64,000 nt of DNA. It comes from Pseudomonadota bacterium (GTDB lineage Bacteria; Pseudomonadota; Alphaproteobacteria; Rhizobiales; Rhizobiaceae). The notes beneath the pieces are model-generated. The model was not told where the DNA came from. It saw only the letters and a list, made by a program, of their open reading frames with translations, and did not search any database. Shown here piece after piece: positions 50,679-60,600 of this stretch (its first letter is position 1; every line of letters begins with the position of its first letter). Location of the stretch: NCBI GenBank assembly GCA_023451735.1, contig JAEXYH010000036.1, forward strand, positions 62,001 to 126,000, read 5' to 3'. A program made the position numbers and the translations under genes.

Positions 50679-52730
50679 ATGGGGTCGAAGGGTAAGGGTT
50701 CTGCAGTGCCGAAGATGATCGGCGCAGGTTCCAGCATGTCTCAGATCAAGCTGCTGATTGCACTGGATGCGCTTCTGCGGGAAGGAAGCGTCAGCGCTGC
50801 AGCCGCAAGTCTCGGGCTGCAGGTCTCCGCAGTCAGCCGGATACTCGGAGAGCTTCGCGAACATTATGACGATCCGATCCTCGTGCGAACCGGCCGCGGC
50901 ATGCGGCCAACGCCTTTTGCGGAAGCACTTCGTCTCAGGGTGCGGGCCTTTAGTGTTGAGACGGACGCTTTGCTTTCTCCGGCGGGAAAAAGCCCTGCGG
51001 CCAGCAGCATGCCCGCGGCCGAGGGTGCTTGGCATGGCAAGGGCCTGATCGCACCTCTTCCCTTGGGTGTCACCCCGGTGGATCATCTGGATGCATCCCC
51101 CACGCAGGAACACCATGCGAGGAGGCTGGCGGAAATCGGCGGCAATGCCGATCCGCACCGGCGCCTTGCACGCTATATCGCAACGACGGCGCCCGGTCCG
51201 GGAAGAAGCCGGCCCCTGACCGTCGATGAGGCGCGCGATGCCGTGTCGATCATCCTTGAGGGACAGGGCGATCCGATCCAGGTCGGCGCGCTTCTGATGA
51301 CAATCCATTACCGCGGCCCGACGGCGGGCGAGCTTGCCGGTTTCGCCGATGGGATCCGTAATTCCATCAAGGGCGTTTCCAGCAGCGCGATCAGGCCTGA
51401 TCTCGACTGGCCGGCCTATGTTTCGCCGCGCCTGCAGACCGCTCCATGGTTCATCCATTCCGCTCGACTGGTTGCCATGGCCGGCTACAAGGTGCTGATG
51501 CACGGCCATTTCGGCGGCGGGCCGGACAGCGGCAAGCTGGAAACGGCTGCCGGTGATGCCGATATCCCGGTATGCCAGTCGGTCGCTGAGGTCGAGGCGG
51601 CGTTTCAGGATGGCAACCTCGCCTATATGCCGATCGGCGCAATCGCTCCGCAGGTACAAAGCCTGCTTGCACTTTACCCCCTGTTTCAGATGCGCAATCC
51701 GCTCAATGCGGCCGTAAACCTGATCAATCCGCTTTTGGCCTCCGCTTCGGTCGTCGGTGCGTCGCAGGCCTCGCGCCGGGATCTCTACCGCGATGCAGCC
51801 CGTGAACTCGAACTCGAAAATATCGCGGTGATCGGCTCGACGCGCGACATTGCCGAACTCACACCGGACAGGGCGGTCAAGATCTTTCGTCTGGCCGGTG
51901 GCCAGTCCGTCGATACTGTCGTCCCGGCCGTCCGGACCGGCCGCGCGGGTACAACCGGCATGCTGAGCCAGCGGGAATACTGGCGTGCTGTGTGGTCGGG
52001 TGCTGCGCGCGATGCGAAAGCGGAGGCAGTCATTCTGCACACGGCAGCGACAGCCCTCCTCTCTCTCTCCGGCAAAATGGAAGCAAAATTCGAGGATTGC
52101 CTGGAAAGGGCCTCTGATCTCTGGTCAAGACGCAATCCCAGGCGAACAGGCAAGATCGACTACCGGAGCACAGGAGCGGGCAGGATCGCACCCGTCATGG
52201 CTCTGGTCTCGGCGCTTGCCCTTGCCGCCTTGCCCGACATGGCATCAGCGCAACAGAAAGGCGACAGGCCGAACGGCCTCGGTGCCTTTGAGGGAAGCAA
52301 CCAGGTCAGTGAGACGCATGGCCGCTGGCAACTGACCTGCGGCGTCAGCAACATGCAAAAGCTTTGCGTTATCGGGCAACCGCTGACCCTTGAAGGGACG
52401 GTCCAGGAAGCATCAATCGAATTGACGCCGGTCGATGTGACACGTGCGCAGGCGGTTATCACCCTGCCTTTCGCCATCGATATTTCACGCGGCGTAAAGC
52501 TTGCGGTCGATCGGGGAGTGCCGGCAGCCTCGCTGTCGATCCAGGGATGCAGCGAATACGGTTGCCATGCCGCCGCAATCGTCGAGCCGGGGCTTCTGCA
52601 GGCGATGCGCTCCGGAAGCGAACTTCGCCTCGTTGCGACCGGCCTGGAAGACGGCAGGGAAATCGCATTCCGGGCCAATCTTGAGGGACTGGAAACTGCG
52701 GCGAATCGTGCCGTTGCCCTGTCGAAATAG
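50679..52730 (+). CDS. Three-domain fusion: LysR HTH + TrpD-like + IalB
   Basis: 683-residue uninterrupted frame. Residues about 20-85 are a LysR-type winged helix (IKLLIALDALLREGSVSAAA, then SRILGELREHYDDPILVRTG). Residues about 150-485 resemble YbiB/TrpD2, the anthranilate phosphoribosyltransferase-like family (RPLTVDEARDAVSIILEGQG, QVGALLMTIHYRG, MHGHFGGGPDSGKLETA, AEAVILHTAATALL). Residues 507-526 look like a secretion signal (ALVSALALAALPDMASAQ), followed by an IalB-type domain (RWQLTCGVSNMQKLCVIGQP, IQGCSEYGCHAAAIVEPGLL). ATG 50679 lies 43 bases after the Irr motif; GAAGGG precedes it. An ATG at 52197 with AGGA upstream could start IalB separately. A cytoplasmic DNA-binding part joined to a normally exported domain is very odd. 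Confidence 0.8.
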   Translation: MGSKGKGSAVPKMIGAGSSMSQIKLLIALDALLREGSVSAAAASLGLQVSAVSRILGELREHYDDPILVRTGRGMRPTPFAEALRLRVRAFSVETDALLSPAGKSPAASSMPAAEGAWHGKGLIAPLPLGVTPVDHLDASPTQEHHARRLAEIGGNADPHRRLARYIATTAPGPGRSRPLTVDEARDAVSIILEGQGDPIQVGALLMTIHYRGPTAGELAGFADGIRNSIKGVSSSAIRPDLDWPAYVSPRLQTAPWFIHSARLVAMAGYKVLMHGHFGGGPDSGKLETAAGDADIPVCQSVAEVEAAFQDGNLAYMPIGAIAPQVQSLLALYPLFQMRNPLNAAVNLINPLLASASVVGASQASRRDLYRDAARELELENIAVIGSTRDIAELTPDRAVKIFRLAGGQSVDTVVPAVRTGRAGTTGMLSQREYWRAVWSGAARDAKAEAVILHTAATALLSLSGKMEAKFEDCLERASDLWSRRNPRRTGKIDYRSTGAGRIAPVMALVSALALAALPDMASAQQKGDRPNGLGAFEGSNQVSETHGRWQLTCGVSNMQKLCVIGQPLTLEGTVQEASIELTPVDVTRAQAVITLPFAIDISRGVKLAVDRGVPAASLSIQGCSEYGCHAAAIVEPGLLQAMRSGSELRLVATGLEDGREIAFRANLEGLETAANRAVALSK

Positions 52731-52758
52731 GATGTTTCCGACCTTGCGGCCTGGCTTG

Positions 52759-54051
52759 CTATAACGGCAGTCCTGAGCCGACTTCCGCGACGGCAAGCGC
52801 CGGTACTTTCGTTCCTCTCCGGGCCTGTTCGGTGAGAAGGCCATTCAGCCGCTCGGAAGGTCCGGTATCGGGCTTTTCCCGTGACATGGGGTGAACGATA
52901 CCCGCCCCCATCAATGTATGGAGTATCTGGTTCAGAAGCCCGGTAGGCACGGGGCTTTGTGCCGCGCGCTGCAATTGCGCGAACGATGCCGGACCTTTAG
53001 AAAGTCTCGAAATCAGGGGAGCGACATAGGAGGCCGGCAGTTCGATCTGGCCGATCCGTGTATCGATCGCCAGCGCGGCCGAAACCGGCACGCCGGGCAG
53101 AAGCGCAAAAACCATGTCGTTCAGCACGGCCGTGTGAGATGCCGGGTCAAGCGACCTGGGGTCTTTCATATAGAGGTCGCGGCGCAGTGACTGGTTGCGG
53201 GCGAAATCCTTGAGGGTTTCCCGCAGGGTGCGGCCTCTTGTCTCCTGCAATATCGGCATGACGCTGCCGGAAACGGACAATGTATCGATATTCTCGATCG
53301 GCGTTGCGCTGCCGACAAGACTCAGCCCCATGCCTGCCGCCTTCTCCATCACTTCGGCAACATGCAGCGGCGCAAAATGATCGTTGAGATATTCATGCGC
53401 AATATAGGCCGGATCTTCCTTGCCGAGATGGTCGAGCGTCGAAGCTGCCGCGGGATGGGCGACAAAGAAGCCGGCGTCCTTTTCCTTCAGCCTTGCCAGA
53501 AGGTCGAGACCGGCCCTGATGCCCCGTTCCACATTCCCGTCTTCCGCAGCGACCATCTGGCGAAAGACGCTCTGGAAGATCGCGAAGGGCGCAGCACCCG
53601 GCTGGGTCATGTAATGGAGATAGAAGACACCTCCCGGCGCAAGCGATTGTGCCGCAAAGCGCATGATCGCGTCGCGGGTCTGCGGCGCGACCCAGGAAAA
53701 GATACCGTGGGCGACGATAAATTCGTAAGAGGCGTATTGCCTGCGGCCATCGCTGATATCAAGCAGGTGAAAGTCTATATTGCCGAGCCCTGCCTCAGAC
53801 GCGCGTCGTCTTGCGGCCGCGACATGATCGGGATTGATGTCGATGCCGGTGAACTGCGTGCCGGGATTGGCAGCGGCAAGCAGGCAGGCACCGAAACCAT
53901 CACCGCAGCCGATTTCGCACCAGCGGGAAGCACGAATTGGCGGAGACGGGAAACCCAGTGCCGTCAATGTTGCCGCAAGCCAGGCGGGGGAATGCTCCCT
54001 GTGAAAACGCGACGCGTATGCGATGTCGGTGATGTAGGCCGTATCGCTCAA
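52759..54051 (-). CDS. Class I SAM methyltransferase with methyltransferase regulatory domain
   Basis: 430-residue protein. The SAM-binding motif I is WCEIGCGDGFGACLLAA (about residues 44-60), motif II GIDINPDHVAAARRRA, and motif III-IV include IVAHGIFSWV. The middle (residues 215-320) is the predicted regulatory domain often attached to these methyltransferases. It follows the TonB-dependent receptor on the same strand, separated by 82 bases containing a strong hairpin, and converges with the fusion gene. It may modify the siderophore or a product of iron release; this is inference. Confidence 0.88.
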   Translation of the reverse strand: MSDTAYITDIAYASRFHREHSPAWLAATLTALGFPSPPIRASRWCEIGCGDGFGACLLAAANPGTQFTGIDINPDHVAAARRRASEAGLGNIDFHLLDISDGRRQYASYEFIVAHGIFSWVAPQTRDAIMRFAAQSLAPGGVFYLHYMTQPGAAPFAIFQSVFRQMVAAEDGNVERGIRAGLDLLARLKEKDAGFFVAHPAAASTLDHLGKEDPAYIAHEYLNDHFAPLHVAEVMEKAAGMGLSLVGSATPIENIDTLSVSGSVMPILQETRGRTLRETLKDFARNQSLRRDLYMKDPRSLDPASHTAVLNDMVFALLPGVPVSAALAIDTRIGQIELPASYVAPLISRLSKGPASFAQLQRAAQSPVPTGLLNQILHTLMGAGIVHPMSREKPDTGPSERLNGLLTEQARRGTKVPALAVAEVGSGLPL

Positions 54052-54085
54052 CCGTCATTCCTCGGTTCTGAGTTCATAGGGACAG

Positions 54086-54110
54086 GAAACCGCCCACAAA
54101 GGGCGGTTTC
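54086..54110 (-). terminator. Perfect 10-bp stem-loop between receptor and methyltransferase genes
   Basis: GAAACCGCCC (54086-54095), loop ACAAA, GGGCGGTTTC (54101-54110). It begins 24 bases after the TonB receptor stop and ends 35 bases before the methyltransferase start. The stem is GC-rich but there is no U-run after it in the leftward direction, so it may be a weak terminator or an mRNA-stabilising 3' structure that sets different levels for the two genes. Confidence 0.6.
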
Positions 54111-54133
54111 AGCCTAGCTTCGTTTATGGCGGC

Positions 54134-56371
54134 CTAGAATTTCGCAGTCAACGAGACATAGAAAGTGCGCCCCGGCTCGTTATAGGTATTGGCGCCGGCA
54201 GCGTTGCCACTTCCCTCGCGAAAGACCCGCTTGTCGAAGATGTTGTTGACACCCGCGCCCAGGCGGAAATGCTCGTTGATGTCGTAGTTCACCGCCAGAT
54301 TAACCAGCGTGTAGGGATCACGCGGTTCCGTATTCGTCACGGTGCCGCCCGTCGTTGCCGTCAGTGTCGGCGATTCCGTCTTGCCATAGCGGGTTGCCGA
54401 AACCGTCAGCGACAGATCCTCGCGTGCCTGCCATTCCAGCCATGTATTGATCGTGTAATCCGGCACCAGCGACAACGGCTGGCCGTTCCGCTTGTCCTTT
54501 GACTCAATCATGTAGGTGGCGTTGGTCGACCAAGTCAGCACGTCGTTGATCGGAACGGCAAGGTTGGCTTCAAGCCCAGAGACGACGGCCTTGGGAACGT
54601 TGTACCACTGGAAATACTGGGCGGTTCCGCCTGCCGATGCGTCCGACGTTCCTTCCGGAACTATGCCCGAAGCAATGCGGTTCTTGTAATCGTTGTGGAA
54701 ATAGGTGACGCCCGCATTCCAGCCGGCATCGTCGGTATAGTTGATGCCGATTTCCTTGTTGATCGACGTTTCCGGCTCCAGATCCGGGTTGCCGATCACA
54801 TAGCATCCGGCGCCAAGGTTCGGATAATCGACCGGGCAACCGTTGCCCATCGAGAAATAGACATAGTTGGGATTGAGCTGGTAGAGGTTCGGGGCCTTGA
54901 AGGCCCTGGCGATACCGGCCTTCAGGGAGACATTTTCCGTCAGATCGTAGGAGGCATTGAGGCTTGGACTCCAATTGGCGCCGAATTCGCTGTGCTGATC
55001 GAAACGAACGCCTGGCGTGATGGTCAACCGATCCGTCACCTCGATATTGTCCTCGACATAGAGGCCTACCAGCCATGAGTTGCTCTTGGGATCACGATCG
55101 TTACCCGGCGTACCAGGTATTGTCACGCCATCGGCCACGGTCTGACGCGTTGAACTTGGATCGTCCATCCACTCACCGCGGAATTCCGCGCCGAGTGTGA
55201 GGACCTGCGGCGCGCCAATTTCCAGCGGAATGTCCCATTCGGACTTCGCCGTCAGGTTATCGAGACGGCTCGTGCCGAACTCGGACGTATTGATCGCTCC
55301 CTCGGAGCTGCCCGCGAGACCTTCAAGCAGTCGCTTGTTGAGTGTCCGTTCCCATTGAATGTAGCTGTTGGAGTCGCCGAAATCATAGGTTCCCCTGTGT
55401 GTAATCGACAGCGTACCCCGCTTCATCACATTGGTTTCCTTGCCGATCATCGAATCCAGCACCGCGTTGGTTCCGGAAAGCTGGCGGTCACCGGCGAATA
55501 TATTGCCCTGGCGGCTGAAGGCGGCTTCGAGATCGAAAGCGTGGTCGCCGGTCGGCTCGAAGGTGAGCAGACCACGGATGTCCTTGTTGACGACACCCTC
55601 GCGACCGGCTGCCGCTGCGGATGTCGGATCGACATTCGCATCCGCGTTGATATCCGCATCATCGGCATCCGTCTTGGCGTAGCCGCCGGTCAGGCGGAAC
55701 GACATCGTATCCGTAACCGGACCGCCGACGATAAAGCTGCCGCGACGGGTACCGCCTTCCTCAGAATGCTGCGGAACGCTGAAATAGGTGGTCACCGAGC
55801 CGGAAAGCTTTTCCGGATGCTTGGTGATGATGTTGACCACGCCGCCAGCAGCCCCCGAACCGTAACGGGCGGCAGCCGGGCCGCGGATCACTTCGATGCG
55901 CTCGATCGCTTCGGCCGGCACCCAGTTCGTGTCGCCGCGCGAATCGCGTTCGCCGGCGCGGCCCATGCGCACCGAGTTGCGCGAAAGAACCGGCTTGCCG
56001 TCGATTAGTATCAGGGTGTTTTCCGGTCCCATGCCGCGCAGTTCGATCTGCCGCTGGTTGCCGCGCTGGCCCGAAGCCGTGGTTCCGGTCAGGTTGGCGC
56101 CCGGCATTTTGCGGATGATTTCGGAAATGTCGTTAGCGGGAGGCGTCCTTGCGATGTCGTCGGACGTGATGGTGGAAACGCCCGGCGCCTGCTTCAACTG
56201 CTCGTCCGCAGTCAGCACGATCGGCTTCAGCACCGTTTCGTCGGTTGCCGTCTCGTCGGCTTCCTGACCAAAGGCCGGCGTCGCCCCGATCAGAAAGATC
56301 ACGCCCAGAGCCGTCGCCGAAAGATACTGGCGCTTCTGATGCTCTCGGACGTTCACGCGATTATTCGACAT
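54134..56371 (-). CDS. TonB-dependent siderophore receptor (FepA/catecholate type)
   Basis: 745-residue outer-membrane receptor. A signal peptide ends at ATPAFGQ, the TonB-box/plug region starts around EADETATDETVLKPIVL, and the plug continues through MPGANLTGTTASGQRGNQRQ and ERIEVIRGPAAARYGSGAAG. The barrel fills the rest and ends YVSLTAKF with the terminal phenylalanine. FepA-like features such as NRQIELRGMGPENTLILIDG are visible. I use ATG 56371; a GTG at 56410 with GGAG upstream would add 13 residues. An Irr-type motif at 56450-56466 indicates iron control. Partner importer: 46830-50508. Confidence 0.95.
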   Translation of the reverse strand: MSNNRVNVREHQKRQYLSATALGVIFLIGATPAFGQEADETATDETVLKPIVLTADEQLKQAPGVSTITSDDIARTPPANDISEIIRKMPGANLTGTTASGQRGNQRQIELRGMGPENTLILIDGKPVLSRNSVRMGRAGERDSRGDTNWVPAEAIERIEVIRGPAAARYGSGAAGGVVNIITKHPEKLSGSVTTYFSVPQHSEEGGTRRGSFIVGGPVTDTMSFRLTGGYAKTDADDADINADANVDPTSAAAAGREGVVNKDIRGLLTFEPTGDHAFDLEAAFSRQGNIFAGDRQLSGTNAVLDSMIGKETNVMKRGTLSITHRGTYDFGDSNSYIQWERTLNKRLLEGLAGSSEGAINTSEFGTSRLDNLTAKSEWDIPLEIGAPQVLTLGAEFRGEWMDDPSSTRQTVADGVTIPGTPGNDRDPKSNSWLVGLYVEDNIEVTDRLTITPGVRFDQHSEFGANWSPSLNASYDLTENVSLKAGIARAFKAPNLYQLNPNYVYFSMGNGCPVDYPNLGAGCYVIGNPDLEPETSINKEIGINYTDDAGWNAGVTYFHNDYKNRIASGIVPEGTSDASAGGTAQYFQWYNVPKAVVSGLEANLAVPINDVLTWSTNATYMIESKDKRNGQPLSLVPDYTINTWLEWQAREDLSLTVSATRYGKTESPTLTATTGGTVTNTEPRDPYTLVNLAVNYDINEHFRLGAGVNNIFDKRVFREGSGNAAGANTYNEPGRTFYVSLTAKF

Positions 56372-56449
56372 AATGTTTTGCCCCCGCAAATACCTGACTA
56401 AATCAGTCACCTATCTCCGGCAGGGCATGTGAAGTTTCAATGACAATGT

Positions 56450-56466
56450 TTTAGAACTATTCTGAA
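56450..56466. promoter_or_regulatory. Irr-type iron control element (ICE)
   Basis: TTTAGAA-CTA-TTCTGAA, matching the Irr consensus TTTAGAA-N3-TTCTAAA at all but one position. It lies 79 bases before the TonB receptor ATG, where the promoter is expected. The second copy of this motif in the window is in front of the siderophore importer. Confidence 0.75.
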
Positions 56467-56537
56467 TTCACAATCGCGCAAAAAGGATCGTCTGGATCTC
56501 GCTCTTTGGGGTTCCGAAGGGGCTTGCCGGGCGGAAA

Positions 56538-56891
56538 TCATGCTTCGATGATGTGAAGGAGATACGAAACAGGGACCTGTAGCCCCGGCCTAGATTCCCT
56601 AACCTTTCTTACCAGCTTCAACCACCTGGGAAGGCAAGTGACGTCCCGATCGTATTCGTTTACGATCGTTTCTCTTGCTCGCGCTCGTATCTTTTCGAAG
56701 TCTCCAGGCTCTGCGATAGCCCTGATCGCAGACGCTGCGAGTTGCTCTGGATGAAAGAAGTCAACCAGAAGCCCATTATCGCCATCCCGGATGATCTCGC
56801 GCACAGGCGCCGTGTCAGACGCAATCACGAGTGCGCGATCGGGCATGTTTTCGAGGAGAGACCAAGACAGAACAAATGGGTAGGTGAGATT
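56538..56891 (-). pseudogene. Glycosyltransferase family 4 C-terminal fragment
   Basis: Leftward frame LTYPFVLSWSLLENMPDRAL, then VIASDTAPVREIIRDGDNGL and LVDFFHPEQLAASAIRAIAE is the second Rossmann half of a GT4 enzyme, holding the nucleotide-sugar site. The N-terminal part is missing: an IS21 remnant abuts it at 56892. The frame continues into the IS sequence, producing a chimeric 223-codon ORF that is not an original gene. Confidence 0.75.
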
Positions 56892-57090
56892 GTTGACTGC
56901 CACTGAAAACTGACCCGGTGTTTCCAGCGAGATTTGACCGCGTGTTAGGCATGTTTCTGGTCTGCGGTTGGTCAAGTTCCTCGTTTTCACCTTTGTCGTT
57001 TTTGGCTCATGCGCCGAGGTGTTCTTAAAGCGGAAGCTGTCGCTTCCAGTTTCAAGGATGTGGCAATGCTGGGTAAGCCGATCGAGCCAA
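56892..57090 (-). mobile_element. IS21-family remnant (IstB C-terminus and IS end)
   Basis: Leftward translation gives WLDRLTQHCHILETGSDSFR and FKNTSAHEPKTTKVK, the C-terminal end of an IS21 helper ATPase (IstB), then non-coding sequence with the repeated motifs GGTCAAATCTCGCTGG and GGGTCAGTTTTCAGTGGCA typical of IS21 termini, ending near 56892. The rest of istB and all of istA are missing. It interrupts a glycosyltransferase gene. Confidence 0.7.
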
Positions 57091-57359
57091 TGTGGAGACT
57101 GGTTCGATGTGCCGAGGCGCTGATGGGCATCGCTTTCCAATGATCTGTTTTCACACTCAATGGTGTTGGAACTTGAGCCGGCTTCGCCCAACGAAGCGAA
57201 ATGTTTCAATCGTCCATTTTTTTTGATCAGCCATCTACTTCAAAAAGTACGAATATGCAGCTCACTGAATGACCGACAGCGGCGCGTTGTAGGTCATAGT
57301 CCCACTGGCATGGTTATTGCTGTGTAAGCGTTAGCTTAGATGAACAGAAAGATTGTGTC

Positions 57360-57674
57360 TTGAAACGGAACACCTCGCATGATTTTCGTCCCCTAAGACT
57401 CAGTTTGATGAGGGGATCTGGAGGCATCATCATCGGTTCCGTCGAAGAAGCGGCCGAGGAGCTCCTTACGCGGTGGCCGTGCGACGAGGCAGACAAGTAC
57501 TACGAGGCGGTAAAGGCGTGTCTCGATTGCCTGCAAGGGCAAATAGGGGCTGATGCGGCGAGACAGGCTTTCGTTCGGGCCGCCGTAGAGGCGGGAATTC
57601 CGGTCGAGCTGCAAATCGTTCGGTCTACCGGTGGCTTTGAAATTGAGCAGAACCGGCAATCCACCATACAGTGA
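57360..57674 (+). CDS. DUF982 domain protein
   Basis: 104-residue protein of DUF982, a small family abundant in rhizobia and unknown in function. The family pattern is SVEEAAEELLTRWPCDEADK followed by YYEAVKACLDCLQGQIGADA and AFVRAAVEAGIPV. The start is TTG 57360 or ATG 57408; the latter would leave the domain nearly complete. It converges with dnaE2, eight bases away. In rhizobia these genes are often next to insertion sequences or in accessory DNA, as here. Confidence 0.8.
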   Translation: MKRNTSHDFRPLRLSLMRGSGGIIIGSVEEAAEELLTRWPCDEADKYYEAVKACLDCLQGQIGADAARQAFVRAAVEAGIPVELQIVRSTGGFEIEQNRQSTIQ

Positions 57675-57682
57675 TGTTGATG

Positions 57683-60600
57683 TCACTGAAAATTCCGGCT
57701 CTTCACCTTCAGCGTGTCGATATGCAGGTCTCTGACAAACATATCCCTCGGCTGTACAACTGGTTTCGGCTTGTCGCGTGGATCCGGGCCACCGCCATGG
57801 GCAAATTCGTCGCCGCGCCCTGCCGGCAGTTTGAACTCTGTGTCACGATCGGCCAAGGCAGATAGATCACCTGACAGGTCGAACAACTGCTGTGCCACCA
57901 GATGTACGACCTCCCCCTCCCGCTGGATCTTTCCATTGATCGCCATCATCGATGAACCGAGCACGACCCGCCGGCGCTTTTCAAACAAGGACGGCCAGAC
58001 GACAATGTTTGCCGGACCTGTCTCGTCCTCGATGGTGATGAACATCACGCCTTTCGCCGAACCCGGTTTCTGGCGCACGAGAACCAGTCCGGCGGTATAG
58101 ACCGATCTGCCATCACGCGCGCTCATCGCTTCCGCGCAGGTGACGATGTTGCGTGCGGAGAGATCCTTGCGCAGGAAGGCGATCGGATGCTGGCGCAAGG
58201 TCAGCCCGATATGACTATAGTCCTGAATGACGTTATGGCCGTCGGTCATCTGCCTAAGTTCGACATCTGGCTCTAACTGCTCCGGCATTGCCTGCAGCGC
58301 ACGCTCGTCGGCTGCGGCAAACAATGGCAAAGGTTCATCGCGCAATGCCTTGATGGCCCAGAAGGCATCACGCCGTTCAAGCCTTAGAGACGGGCGAAAC
58401 GCGTCGGCTTTCGCGAGCTGGACGAGCGCATCTGATGGCACTCCGGATCTTCGCCACACGTCGTCAACGGAAGCAAACTCACCATTACCTCTGGCGGCAA
58501 CGATCCGGGCCGCATAGGCGACCGCCAAACCCTTCACCCGCCGAAACCCGAGCCGGACGGCATGCCGGTCAGAATTGCCGATACGCTCCAACGTGCAATC
58601 CCATCTCGAGTTGTTGATGCAGACCGGCCGCACCTCAACACCGTGTGCTCTCGCATCTCCGACGATCTGCGCTGGTGCATAAAATCCCATCGGCTGCGAG
58701 TTGATGAGCGCCGCACAGAAGGCTTCCGGGTAATGGCGCTTGATGTAGTTAGAAGCATAGGCAATCAGCGCGAATGACGCGGCATGGCTTTCCGGGAAAC
58801 CGTAGGATCCAAACCCTTCCAATTGCGAGAACGTCTTTTCGGCAAATTCCGGCGTGTAGCCGTTTTTGACCATGCCGGAAACGAGCTTGTCCTTGAAGCG
58901 GGAAACGCCGCCGGTGAACTTGAAGGTTGCCATCGATTTGCGCAGCTGATCCGCCTCGCCACCGGTAAACCCGGCACAGACCATCGCCACCCGCATGGCG
59001 CTTTCCTGAAACAGCGGCACCCCGAGCGTCTTGCCGAGCACAGCCTCGAGCTCCGGTGTCGGATATTCGACTGGCTCCTTGCCTTCCCGGCGGCGCAGAT
59101 AAGGATGAACCATGTCACCCTGGATCGGACCGGGCCTAACGATCGCCACCTGCACCACAAGATCATAAAACGTGCGCGGTTTCAGGCGCGGCAGCATCGC
59201 CATTTGTGCCCGGCTTTCGATCTGGAAGGTGCCCAGTGTGTCGGCCCTGCGGATCATGGCATAGGTGGCTGGATCCTCCTGCGGGATCGTGGCGAGGTCG
59301 ATCGGCTCGTCCTTATGCCCCCGAATAAGCTCGAAGGCTTTTGCCATGCAGGTCAGCATGCCGAGCGCCAGAACATCAACTTTCATGAATTTCAGCGCTT
59401 CGACATCGTCCTTGTCCCATTCGATGATCTGGCGATCCTTCATTCTCGCCGGCTCGATCGGCACCAGGTCGTCTAGCCGGTCATGGGTGAGCACGAAACC
59501 GCCGGGATGCTGACCGAGATGGCGCGGCGCCCCCATCAGTTGCTGCGCCAGTTTCAAGGTCAGCGCCAGGCGGCGATCTTCGGGATTGAGATTGAGCTCA
59601 CGGATATTGCGGTCGGGCACCTCTTCGGACCAGGACCACATGCCTGATGACAAGGCCTTGATCACATCTTCCGGCAGTCCAAGCGCCTTGCCGACATCAC
59701 GGATAGCGCCCTTGGCTCGGTACCGGGTGACCGTGGCGCAAAGAGCCGCCTTTTCCCGGCCGTATGTCCTGTAAATCCATTGGATAACCTCTTCACGCCG
59801 CTCGTGCTCGAAGTCGACATCGATATCCGGCGGCTCATCGCGCTCCTGGGAGACGAAGCGTTCGAACAGGAGATCGTTCGTCGACGGATCGATCGAGGTA
59901 ATACCCAGAATGTAACAGACGGCGCTGTTGGCGGCCGAGCCCCGGCCCTGACAGAGAATGCCCTGACTGCGGGCATAACGGACGATCGAAAACACCGTCA
60001 GAAAATAGGGCGCGTATTTCATCGTGCGGATGAGGTCGAGCTCGTGGCGTACAGTGCGGATCACCTCCGGCGGCAAGCCCTCCGGATAGCGATCCGGCAC
60101 GCATTGCCAGACATAGTGCTCAAGCGAGGCTTGAGCGTCCATGCCCTGAACGATCGCCTCCTCCGGATACTGGTAGCTCAGTTCATCGAGCGAGAACCTA
60201 CACCGGTTGACGATCTCCATCGTGCGCGCGAGCGCTTCGGGATAGTGAGGAAAGAGCCGCTGCATCTCTTCAGGCGGTTTGAGGTAACGGTCGGCATGGC
60301 GCTCGCGCTCAAACCCGACATCGTCGATTGTCGTGTTGGTGCGAATGCAGGTGACGATATCCTGCAGCTGCCGTCGGCCCGGCTCATGAAAAAGTACGTC
60401 ATTGGTGACGACGGTTTTGACCTTGAAACGCGCCGCCATGTTGGAGATCTCATAGAGCCGCATCTGGTCGTTCGGACGGCGACGCAGGCACAGCGATACA
60501 TAGGCGCGAGCGCCAAATAGCTCGGATACCTTGCGAAGCTGGAGGGCGCAGATGTCATCAGCGAGATCCGGCACCAGAATGCCGATCATCCCATTCGAAT

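Noticed and set aside
53362..54117. 251-codon plus-strand frame
   Set aside because: Antisense to the methyltransferase gene, which has clear SAM-binding motifs.
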